Under the pieces are notes generated by a model, which was not told where the DNA came from, made no database searches, and saw nothing but the letters and a program-made list of their open reading frames with translations. Positions 43,564 to 50,705 of a DNA stretch of 64,000 bases are shown here, piece after piece (the first letter of the stretch is position 1; the number at the start of each line of letters is the position of its first letter). Source of the DNA: Gemmatimonadaceae bacterium (GTDB lineage: Bacteria > Gemmatimonadota > Gemmatimonadetes > Gemmatimonadales > Gemmatimonadaceae); assembly GCA_036496605.1 (NCBI GenBank), contig DASXKV010000018.1:124001-188000 (forward strand), given 5' to 3'. Both the position numbers and the translations under genes were made by a program.

Positions 43564-46524
43564 CTACTCGATTGGCTCCCCCTTTTTCACCTGGGGCACG
43601 CCGTCGCTCATCCACTTCGGTTCCGGCTTGTCCATCAGGTAATGATCGAAGAACTGCTTCATCCTGATCTGAAAATCCTTCTGGTTCTCCTTTCGCGCCA
43701 GATGGTGCGGCTCGCCCGGATACGACAACAGGATGACGTGCTTCCCCCAACGACGCGCCGCACCGTAGAACTCCAGGCCCTGGTGCCAATCGACGGCGTT
43801 GTCGGCGGTGCCGTGAAGGATGAGGAAGGGGGTGGAGATGTCACGAACATGGAAGATCGGCGACTGATCTTCGTAAAGGTCCTTTGCCGTCCACGGCGTG
43901 GCGCCGTCGCCCATGCGCACCTGTCCGAGCTCCATGATCCCTTGCTGCAAGGTGCCCGTGCCCGGGTAGGTCTCGTCATAAAAGCTGATGAGATCCGTCG
44001 GCGGGGCACCGGTGACCACAGCAGCGAACAGCTTCGAGCGAGTGAGGATATACGAGCTCTCATAACCGCCCCAGCTGTGCCCCTGGAGCCCAATGTGCTG
44101 CGGATCCGCATAGCCGAGCTCGATGACTTTCTTCACGGCGCTCTCGACGCAATCGACCGCTGAACTGCCGGGCTTACCAATTTCATAAACAACGTCCGGC
44201 TGGAGCACGAGATACCCGTTGGACGCATAGGTCGAGATGTGGGGCCGGTCGTCGTACACGGGCATGGAGAACGTGTGATGCGTGTTCGACATGATCTCGT
44301 AGAAATACACCAGCATCGGATACTTCTTGCCTGGCTGGTATCCCGCGGGGAGGGTCAGCGTCCCTTGCAACTTCTTCCCTTTGCCGTTGGTGTACTCGAT
44401 GAGGACCTTGCTCCCCCAGGCGTACTCGTTGAGCTGCGGGTTGGCGTCCGTCACCTTGCGCGGTGAGGCGAACGCTGTCGTCGATACCCAGTAGTCGGGG
44501 AATTCCTTGAAGGTTTGCTCGGTGAAGACGACGCGATCGGCCTTCTCCGCTTTCTGCGCCTGGCCGATTTGCTTGTCGGCAAAGACGAGGGGCACGGGCG
44601 CCTTGCCGAACGACGCGGTCCAGTAGCCCGTCTTCTTCGTCCACTCGCCATACGCGGAAAGGAGGACCGGTTTCGACAGATCGAGTCCCTCGTCATCGTC
44701 GCCGCCGAGGTCAGTGCCGAAGATGCCGCCGCCGCGGCCGCCTCGGCCCGCACGCCGGTCGAGCCTAACGACGCGGAACTGAATCTGCTGCGCCGTGCCG
44801 ACGCCCTGGGTGAGCTCGATCGCCTTCCCGCCATCGAGCGGAATGGCCCACACGTCGTACTTGTGGTTGAGGAGGACATACTTTCCGTCCTTCGACCAAC
44901 CGGCAACGCCGTACGTTGGCAGCTCATACGGGTGATCGTCGTCGACATCGACGAAGCTGAGCTTCTCGCCGTCGTCGAGATCGACCGTCTTCATCGTCTC
45001 GAGGTTCACGGCCTTGACGTGCTTGTCCTTGAGGTAGAGGAACCACTTGCTATCCGGGGACGTCCCCATCGTCCTGACGACCGTGCGCTCGATGAGCGTC
45101 CGCTCACCAGTTTCGGTGTTCACGCGATAATAATCCGCGTGGCCGCCGCCCCAGGCGACTTCGCCCCGATACGTGCTGTCGTCGCGGCCGATCGCCCATT
45201 TGCCGTTGGCGGTCGGGACCACCTGTGTCATGTCTTCGCTACCGAGCTTCACGAAGCGCTTGGTTGCCAGCACGATCGACGCGGGCGTCGTCGTTCGGCG
45301 CAATTGCTGGATGCGGATCATCTGCACCGACTGCGGATCGGGATCCTTCCAGTGCCAGACGTCGACGTTCGCCTGCGGATCGCATTCGCTTCGCTCCGAG
45401 CAGACGTCGCTCTTCGCCGTCTCGGCGTCCTGCTGCTTGATGCCGACGAAGACGCGTGAGCCGTCGCGGCTGAAGCGCGGCGATGAGTACTCGCTCAAGA
45501 CCATCATCTTGGGGAACGAGGCGTCTTTCGAGGGATCGTACTCGACTTTCATCGACTTCGGCGTGCCAGGCTCGGACCAGGTGAGAAGCACGTTGTCGCG
45601 CTGCTTCTTGTCGCTCGCCTTCGTGCCACGCAGCACGGCGAGGTTCGACCCATCCGCGCTCCATTGGACCTGATCGTAGATCTGTGCGGCGCCGTCGAGT
45701 GTCTTGGTCCCGCCGCTCGCGAGGTCGATCAGGTAGACGCCGTTCCCGAGGTGCTCGGCGGCGTCGATGGTGTAGGCGAGGAGACGTCCGCTGTCGTCGA
45801 AGTCGTATTGATTCACGTTCCCGACGTTGCGGCTGGCGCCTGACGAGAGATCGCGGAGCAGCAGATCGGCGCCGTCGTGCGTCGTGTCCGCCACCGCCTT
45901 GTTCGTACGGACGGCGAGCCAGTGTCCGCCCTTGGCGAACTTGAAGCTCGCAGCGTTAGGCACGTCGACCTTCGCGCCGCTCTCGAGGTCGAGAAGCTCG
46001 AACCTGCGAGCCGTCGCTTCGGCCGCCACGGCCGCGCCGGCGCCGCCACGGCCCCCGCGTCCACCTTGCGCGCCCCGTCCGCGGCCTTTCGAGCCGGGCG
46101 AGTTCAGGTAATAGCCAATGAAGCGCGAGTCGTCCGAGAAAGCTGGCCCGTTGGCCGCCGCCGCACCGAAACCGCCGCCGCCATCGCCACGGCCCGCGGC
46201 GGGCGCGGTGCCGGCGTTCACGCTGTACACCTTGTCGCCGTCGAGCAACTTCACGAACAAGGTCGCGTCGCCGTCGTTGGGTTGCAGCGTGTACGTCATC
46301 CACTTCCCGTCAGGCGAGATCGCCGTCGACGTGATCCGATTCCAGCGGCCATAGTCCTGCAGGTTCAGAACTTTGAGGGCGCCTGGGTCTTTCCTGTTCG
46401 TCGCTCCCTGCTGGGAGGGGACACCGGTGTTGGCCTGGGCGAGGGCGCTGCTGGAGGAAATGCCGAGAAAGGCGAACGCGAGCGTAGTTCGCCGCAATGC
46501 GGCGAAGGAGGACGGGCGGGACAT
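43564..46524 (-). CDS. Secreted S9-family (prolyl oligopeptidase-type) serine peptidase
   Basis: 986 residues with a signal peptide (about 1-30). An N-terminal beta-propeller region (to about residue 680) shows TolB/DPP-like blades such as WSADGSNLAVLRG, FSRDGSRVFVGI and WSKDGKYVLLNHKYD. Two Gly/Arg-rich insertions (about 115-145 and 590-610) are low complexity. The C-terminal alpha/beta-hydrolase carries Ser in GLQGHSWGGYESSY, Asp in HGTADNAVDWHQG and His in GEPHHLARKE. It likely cleaves peptides outside the cytoplasm. First gene of a coupled operon with two DUF4412 genes and a membrane protein. Confidence 0.9.
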   Translation of the reverse strand: MSRPSSFAALRRTTLAFAFLGISSSSALAQANTGVPSQQGATNRKDPGALKVLNLQDYGRWNRITSTAISPDGKWMTYTLQPNDGDATLFVKLLDGDKVYSVNAGTAPAAGRGDGGGGFGAAAANGPAFSDDSRFIGYYLNSPGSKGRGRGAQGGRGGRGGAGAAVAAEATARRFELLDLESGAKVDVPNAASFKFAKGGHWLAVRTNKAVADTTHDGADLLLRDLSSGASRNVGNVNQYDFDDSGRLLAYTIDAAEHLGNGVYLIDLASGGTKTLDGAAQIYDQVQWSADGSNLAVLRGTKASDKKQRDNVLLTWSEPGTPKSMKVEYDPSKDASFPKMMVLSEYSSPRFSRDGSRVFVGIKQQDAETAKSDVCSERSECDPQANVDVWHWKDPDPQSVQMIRIQQLRRTTTPASIVLATKRFVKLGSEDMTQVVPTANGKWAIGRDDSTYRGEVAWGGGHADYYRVNTETGERTLIERTVVRTMGTSPDSKWFLYLKDKHVKAVNLETMKTVDLDDGEKLSFVDVDDDHPYELPTYGVAGWSKDGKYVLLNHKYDVWAIPLDGGKAIELTQGVGTAQQIQFRVVRLDRRAGRGGRGGGIFGTDLGGDDDEGLDLSKPVLLSAYGEWTKKTGYWTASFGKAPVPLVFADKQIGQAQKAEKADRVVFTEQTFKEFPDYWVSTTAFASPRKVTDANPQLNEYAWGSKVLIEYTNGKGKKLQGTLTLPAGYQPGKKYPMLVYFYEIMSNTHHTFSMPVYDDRPHISTYASNGYLVLQPDVVYEIGKPGSSAVDCVESAVKKVIELGYADPQHIGLQGHSWGGYESSYILTRSKLFAAVVTGAPPTDLISFYDETYPGTGTLQQGIMELGQVRMGDGATPWTAKDLYEDQSPIFHVRDISTPFLILHGTADNAVDWHQGLEFYGAARRWGKHVILLSYPGEPHHLARKENQKDFQIRMKQFFDHYLMDKPEPKWMSDGVPQVKKGEPIE

Positions 46525-46617
46525 CGATTCTCCGGGAGAGCGTGACGCTCAACTATACGCCGCAGCGGGGCAGGGCGCTGGCACCCTGAGCACCGTCAAG
46601 CAGTTGCGTCGTCCCCC

Positions 46618-46824
46618 CTACGCCAGCTTTGGCTTCCAGATCGCGGCGTCGATGATCGACCAGAGATGGACCAACCAGCCCAAGAGGATGAACCAGAGCG
46701 CCGCGGCGAGACAGAACTGGAAGATGGCCATCAAGAGACGGCCCTGAAGCAGTTGACCGAGACCCGGAACAAAAAGACTGCACAGCGCGGCGATGACGTT
46801 TCCGGCCGAGCCCTGACCTGACAT
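46618..46824 (-). CDS. Small TM2-like membrane protein
   Basis: 68 residues with a GGAGG ribosome binding site before ATG 46824. The run SLFVPGLGQLLQGRLLMAIF followed by a second hydrophobic segment ending LWSIIDAAIW is the TM2-domain pattern of two-pass membrane proteins of unknown function. Stands alone between the S9 peptidase gene and the metalloprotein gene, same strand. Confidence 0.75.
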   Translation of the reverse strand: MSGQGSAGNVIAALCSLFVPGLGQLLQGRLLMAIFQFCLAAALWFILLGWLVHLWSIIDAAIWKPKLA

Positions 46825-46904
46825 TGCGATTCCTCCGAGAGAGTGGAGCGGGCGCGAACGCGCGCCTTGTGCACTACGGCGATGGCGCGACTGCGGATTC
46901 GTCG

Positions 46905-47546
46905 TTAGGCGTTCGTGTCCCTGTCGTCGAGGCCCGCACGGCGCGCGATCGCGCGCTTCATCCAGTCCGGCGCCGAGAGGGCGGCAACATCCGCCTGCTC
47001 CACACGACGGCCGGCCAATTCCCAGTCGATCACCGGCGCAACCTCGTCGTCGGCGCCCGCGAGACTCGCCAATGCCCGTTCGACCACGGGCGCCCCATCG
47101 GGCACCATCATGCCAAACTCGACCTCGGCACGCCGGCAGAAACGCTCGTGCTTCGCCGCGCAGGACGGATCGTACCTGACGCCGGCATTGTCGAGTCGCG
47201 CGTGCATCGCTTCATGGAGGATCGTCGCCGCGACCTGCGTCGGCGTGAACTCGCGGTTGACGACAAAGGTGAGCTCGACGAGACAGATGCGCGTCTCGGG
47301 GAAGTAGGCGCCGCGACAGGGGAATCGCCGGATCTGGATGCGCGCGAAGTCGCGATGCATGCGGCGAAAGTGGGACGGCTGATGCCGCTCGATCAGCCCG
47401 AGCGCGGCGTCGAGACGCGAGAACACGTCCTCGCTCTCGATGTCGGGTCGCGTGTTGCTGAGTGTGATGGGGAACCCGCGGACGAGACGGTCCTCGGGCA
47501 AGTCAGCGCCAGCGCGACGGAGCAGAGTTTTTATCTTGCTAAACAT
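46905..47546 (-). CDS. Putative zinc metalloprotein with HEAMH motif, unknown family
   Basis: 213 residues without signal peptide. The central helix QVAATILHEAMHARLDNAG carries an HExxH zinc motif (His111, Glu112, His115), and AKHERFCRRAEVEFG 20 residues later offers a Glu (134 or 141) as third ligand, giving a gluzincin-like arrangement. The rest is not recognised: an N-terminal region with RLVRGFPITLSNTRP and RIQIRRFPCRGAYF. It could be a cytoplasmic protease or a SprT-like metalloprotein. The TAA stop lies inside a CGTTAGG heptamer. Confidence 0.7.
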   Translation of the reverse strand: MFSKIKTLLRRAGADLPEDRLVRGFPITLSNTRPDIESEDVFSRLDAALGLIERHQPSHFRRMHRDFARIQIRRFPCRGAYFPETRICLVELTFVVNREFTPTQVAATILHEAMHARLDNAGVRYDPSCAAKHERFCRRAEVEFGMMVPDGAPVVERALASLAGADDEVAPVIDWELAGRRVEQADVAALSAPDWMKRAIARRAGLDDRDTNA

Positions 47547-47576
47547 TCTCGTTACCGGGGAGCTAATGTGCCGCGC

Positions 47577-48104
47577 TCAGCGCTGTGCCCCTTCCCGCCA
47601 GATCGGTCGTGCGTTCCCGCCGGCGTCTTCATAGAACTTTACCGCGCCCGGGACCTGTGCCTTGGCGACGAGAATGATCTGGCCGAGATGCAGCGCAAAG
47701 TGTTGAACTACCTGATACACGGCGTCGAGCACCGACACATCCCGGGCTTGTACACGGCGACGCTCGGATAGTTGCTCGGGACGAAGCTTGACCAATACCG
47801 CGTCGGCCTCGTCGAGCGTTTGCTCGATACGGCGCATCAACTCCTCGCGCGTTGCCCCTTCGCGCGTCGCGAACTCGCCCGCCCGGTTGCGGACATCCGC
47901 TGCGCCGCCGACCGCGCCGACGATCCACTGCCGAACATTGCCATCGAGGTGCATCACCAGATTGCCAACGCTGTTCGACTCCTCGTTAGGTCGCCACCAC
48001 AACATGTCTGGCGGAAGCGTGTCCATGGTCCTCCGCAACTTGATGCGGAACTCGTCGGTGAGATAGGCGCGAGAGCGGTCGATGAAATTCTGCTCGACTG
48101 GCAT
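47577..48104 (-). CDS. DinB-superfamily protein (DUF1572-like)
   Basis: 175-residue four-helix protein. Metal-binding His residues expected for the DinB/YfiT fold are visible in NLVMHLDGNVRQWI and VVQHFALHLGQIIL. Members act as thiol-dependent S-transferases (bacillithiol or mycothiol) or have unknown roles. The N-terminal region DEFRIKLRRTMDTLPPDMLWWRP in pieces is typical of DUF1572. Same strand as, but separated by a CTAGGGG element from, the upstream pair. Confidence 0.85.
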   Translation of the reverse strand: MPVEQNFIDRSRAYLTDEFRIKLRRTMDTLPPDMLWWRPNEESNSVGNLVMHLDGNVRQWIVGAVGGAADVRNRAGEFATREGATREELMRRIEQTLDEADAVLVKLRPEQLSERRRVQARDVSVLDAVYQVVQHFALHLGQIILVAKAQVPGAVKFYEDAGGNARPIWREGAQR

Positions 48105-48107
48105 AAG

Positions 48108-48134
48108 GGCTCGGGGCTAGGGGCCTAGGGGACC
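48108..48134. repeat. CTAGGGG element between co-directional genes
   Basis: GGCTCGGGGCTAGGGGCC followed by TAGGGGACC, directly upstream of the DinB-type gene start. Family member without an obvious second arm. Confidence 0.5.
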
Positions 48135-48171
48135 AGCATTCGTTCGCGCTCTGCGCTCCGTGCGCCACGCA

Positions 48172-48624
48172 CTACACATCGTGCGCATGCTCGGCGTCGT
48201 CGAGCGCAACGTCGGCCATCTCGAGTTGCACGTGCGATACGAGATCGCGCGCGGCGTTCCAGTCGCGACGCGCAATGCGCAGGGACACGCGTCCGCCGGT
48301 CGCCGTCGGGACGAGCTCCAGCGGGCCGATGCCCATGGTGCGCAATTCGATGTGCGGCCTCCACCAACGCCGGCGCAGGTCGATGCCTGCGAGATGAGCG
48401 GTCGGCAGCACGAGACGCTGCGCCGGCACGGACTGTCGCAGATTGCGCACGCTTCCACTCTCGATCTCGCTGATCTCGATGCTTCCCGACCACTCGAGGG
48501 TCAAACGATCGCTCTCCCACCGAGCGATGCCGTGCACCTGGTACACCTTCGACTGCACGCGTCCACGGTCGACATTCGTTTCCTTGCCGAGCGCGAGCGA
48601 GAAGGGAACGGCCAGTATGGGCAT
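48172..48624 (-). CDS. Small protein, unknown function
   Basis: 150 residues. Its ATG overlaps the stop of the upstream membrane gene (ATGA), which supports it as real. It contains alternating strands such as KVYQVHGIARWESDRLTLEW and RVSLRIARRDWNAARDLVSH and ends in an acidic tail with VALDDAEHAHDV. No family recognised and no signal peptide. An opposite-strand frame covers the same region but lacks such support. Confidence 0.6.
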   Translation of the reverse strand: MPILAVPFSLALGKETNVDRGRVQSKVYQVHGIARWESDRLTLEWSGSIEISEIESGSVRNLRQSVPAQRLVLPTAHLAGIDLRRRWWRPHIELRTMGIGPLELVPTATGGRVSLRIARRDWNAARDLVSHVQLEMADVALDDAEHAHDV

Positions 48625-48902
48625 CAGTCAGCCGTGCGGCGTGCCCGACGACGATGGCTTGCGGGCGACACATCGATCGCCAGCGCGATGATGAGTCCGA
48701 TCACGGGCCAGAGGGTCCACTGGCCGCCGAACCAATGCAGGACTGCCGTATACCAGAGCATTGTCGTCGGCAAGAAGATGAAACCCAAAACCGGGTACAA
48801 CGGCGTCTGAAAGATTCCGTTGAACCACGTCGACAGGAAATACAGGCAGAGAATGACCAGCCGCGGCGCGGCGAGCGCCAGAATCAATAAGAGGCACGGC
48901 AT
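48624..48902 (-). CDS. Small inner-membrane protein, unknown function
   Basis: 92 residues with three hydrophobic segments (about 2-25, 35-55 and 62-78), rich in Trp and Tyr (FLSTWFNGIFQTPLYPVLGF). The C terminus is basic. Translationally coupled to the next gene on the same strand by an ATGA overlap. Function unknown. Confidence 0.65.
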   Translation of the reverse strand: MPCLLLILALAAPRLVILCLYFLSTWFNGIFQTPLYPVLGFIFLPTTMLWYTAVLHWFGGQWTLWPVIGLIIALAIDVSPASHRRRARRTAD

Positions 48903-48989
48903 AGGGCGAATTCTGGGCTTTTCGATTGCATGCGGGAAGAGGCAGCAACGTGCTTGCCATTCGGCGGCTTGGTCTGCTTCTTCGTGGAC

Positions 48990-49829
48990 ATGACGACACT
49001 ACGCTTGGCCGCGCTCCTCGTTGCAATTGGCTCGTTCAGGACATCGCCACCACCCGCGTACGAGGTGTACGCGGTCCGGTTTGCGACCGTCGAGGGCTAT
49101 CCGACGCGCTATCTCGTTGCCGGCGCGGACTCGACACGGCGAACGACGCTCGCGTTTACGCTCTGGCTCATTCGCGGTGGCGGACGGACGGTTCTCATGG
49201 ACGCCGGTTTCTATCGCGACAAGTTCGTCTCGCGCTGGAAGCCGACCGGCTTCGCCAAGCCGAGCGATGCCCTCGCCGTGCTCGGCGTAAAGCCAGAAGA
49301 TGTTACCGACATCGTCATCTCGCACGTGCACTGGGATCACCTCGACGGCGCAGATCTGTTTCCGAAGGCGCGTGTCTGGCTGCAGCGCGACGAGTACGAA
49401 CACTACACCAACGACAGCGGTGCAGTCCTCGACCGTGCGATCGACGCCGATGACGCAAAGATGCTTGCCGCGCTCAAGCGAGCCGGCCGCGTGCAGCTCA
49501 TTCCCGGCGACTCGATCGAAATCATGCCGGGGATCACGGTATTCACCGGTGGAAAGCACACGTTCGCGTCGGAGTTCGCGACGGTGCACGCGAGTCTCTC
49601 CGGCGGCCGCACGGGCACGATCGTCCTCGCGAGCGACAATGCATATCTCTACGAGAATCTCGAGCGCCATCGGCCCATCACGCAGTCGCTCGATACGACG
49701 TCGAATCTCCGGGCGCAGGCGCGAATGGCGACGTTGGCGTCCGAGGCGCGACTCATCGTGCCGGGCCACGACGTCGAGGTGTTCACGCACTTTCCGAAAC
49801 CCGGGAACGGCATCGCGCGCATAGAATGA
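48990..49829 (+). CDS. Exported metallo-beta-lactamase-fold hydrolase (AHL-lactonase-like)
   Basis: 279 residues from ATG 48990; the first 20 residues form a short signal peptide or anchor. The metal-binding motif is intact: His112, His114, Asp116, His117 in SHVHWDHLDG, with later ligands in GGKHTFASEF, LASDNAYLY and the final His in VPGHDVEVF. The arrangement resembles N-acyl-homoserine lactonases (AiiA/AttM type), but other lactone or ester hydrolases share it. The stop overlaps the next start (ATGA), so the enzyme is co-produced with an arginase-fold protein. An ATG at 48930 would extend the frame. Confidence 0.82.
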   Translation: MTTLRLAALLVAIGSFRTSPPPAYEVYAVRFATVEGYPTRYLVAGADSTRRTTLAFTLWLIRGGGRTVLMDAGFYRDKFVSRWKPTGFAKPSDALAVLGVKPEDVTDIVISHVHWDHLDGADLFPKARVWLQRDEYEHYTNDSGAVLDRAIDADDAKMLAALKRAGRVQLIPGDSIEIMPGITVFTGGKHTFASEFATVHASLSGGRTGTIVLASDNAYLYENLERHRPITQSLDTTSNLRAQARMATLASEARLIVPGHDVEVFTHFPKPGNGIARIE

Positions 49830-50674
49830 AGATCCAGTTTCTCCTCGTGCCGTATGATTCCGGCAGGCGCGAGTGGCGGATGGGGCGGGGACCGTCGTTT
49901 CTCCTTCGACACGGCGTCGGGAGTAGCATTCGCGCACTCGGACACGAGGTCGACGCGGAGTACATCGAGCCCGGAAGCGTGGATCAGTCAAACCCGCCTG
50001 CATCAACCGAGATCGCGACGAGCTTCTCGCTGTACCGGCAGGTTGCGGAGCGCGCGCGTGAAGCGCGATTACGCGAGGCACTGCCGATCGTGCTCGGAGG
50101 CAACTGCGGCGTCACGTTAGGCGCAATCGCGGGCCACGGCACGGCCGGCGTACTGTGGCTCGACGCGCATGCTGACTTCAATACACCGGAGACGACGGCG
50201 AGTGGATTTCTCGACGGGATGGCGCTGGCAACCCTCACGGGGCGCTGTTGGCGCACGATGGCGTCACGAATTCCTGGTTTCGCTCCCGTGTCTGACGAGA
50301 ACGTCGTGCTCGCTGGAGTGCGAGACCTCGATCCACCCGAGGAAGTTCTTCTCGAGCAATCGCAGGTGACGGTGGTCCGTGGAGTGGAGACGCTCACTCC
50401 CGCACTGGACGCTCTGCGCGAGCGTGTGAGTCGGTTGCACTTTCATCTCGACGCCGATGTTCTGGATGCGGAACTGGCGCGCGCGAACTCCTTCGCCGCG
50501 CGCGGCGGCCTAACGATTCCGCAATTGGCCGACGTCGCTCGGCTCGCCGCGGCGCGGTTCGAGATCACCTCGGTCGCGGTGACGGCGTACGATCCGGCGA
50601 TCGATACATCGGCCTCGGTTCCACCGGCGATCGCCGCGGCTCTCGAGGCGCTTCTCTCATCCGGCACTCACTAG
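49826..50674 (+). CDS. Arginase/agmatinase-fold protein with His-to-Cys change in the first metal motif
   Basis: 282 residues. Ureohydrolase motifs are present: LGGNCGVTLG (91-99) at the place of GGDHS, WLDAHADFNTP with Asp113, His115 and Asp117, and HFHLDADVLDAE with Asp209 and Asp211. The Mn-ligand His of GGDHS is Cys94 here and Asp93 is Asn, while the other ligands are kept. Hydrolysis of arginine, agmatine or another guanidino compound is possible, or another C-N hydrolysis. Translationally coupled to the metallo-beta-lactamase gene. Its TAG stop sits in a perfect terminator hairpin. Confidence 0.8.
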   Translation: MKIQFLLVPYDSGRREWRMGRGPSFLLRHGVGSSIRALGHEVDAEYIEPGSVDQSNPPASTEIATSFSLYRQVAERAREARLREALPIVLGGNCGVTLGAIAGHGTAGVLWLDAHADFNTPETTASGFLDGMALATLTGRCWRTMASRIPGFAPVSDENVVLAGVRDLDPPEEVLLEQSQVTVVRGVETLTPALDALRERVSRLHFHLDADVLDAELARANSFAARGGLTIPQLADVARLAAARFEITSVAVTAYDPAIDTSASVPPAIAAALEALLSSGTH

Positions 50675-50697
50675 CACTGGAAAAGTGCTAGTGAGTG
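50665..50697. terminator. Perfect 14-bp hairpin between convergent genes
   Basis: CACTCACTAGCACT and its exact complement AGTGCTAGTGAGTG are separated by GGAAA. The hairpin includes the stop codon of the arginase-fold gene and lies before the stop of the convergent TonB receptor gene. It lacks a long T tract but is a convincing bidirectional stop structure. Confidence 0.75.
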
Positions 50698-50705
50698 ACC
50701 GGTGC

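Noticed and set aside
48160-48810. 216-residue plus-strand frame
   Set aside because: The minus strand has two genes joined by an ATGA overlap across the same region, one with clear membrane segments; the plus frame has neither a motif nor a start signal.
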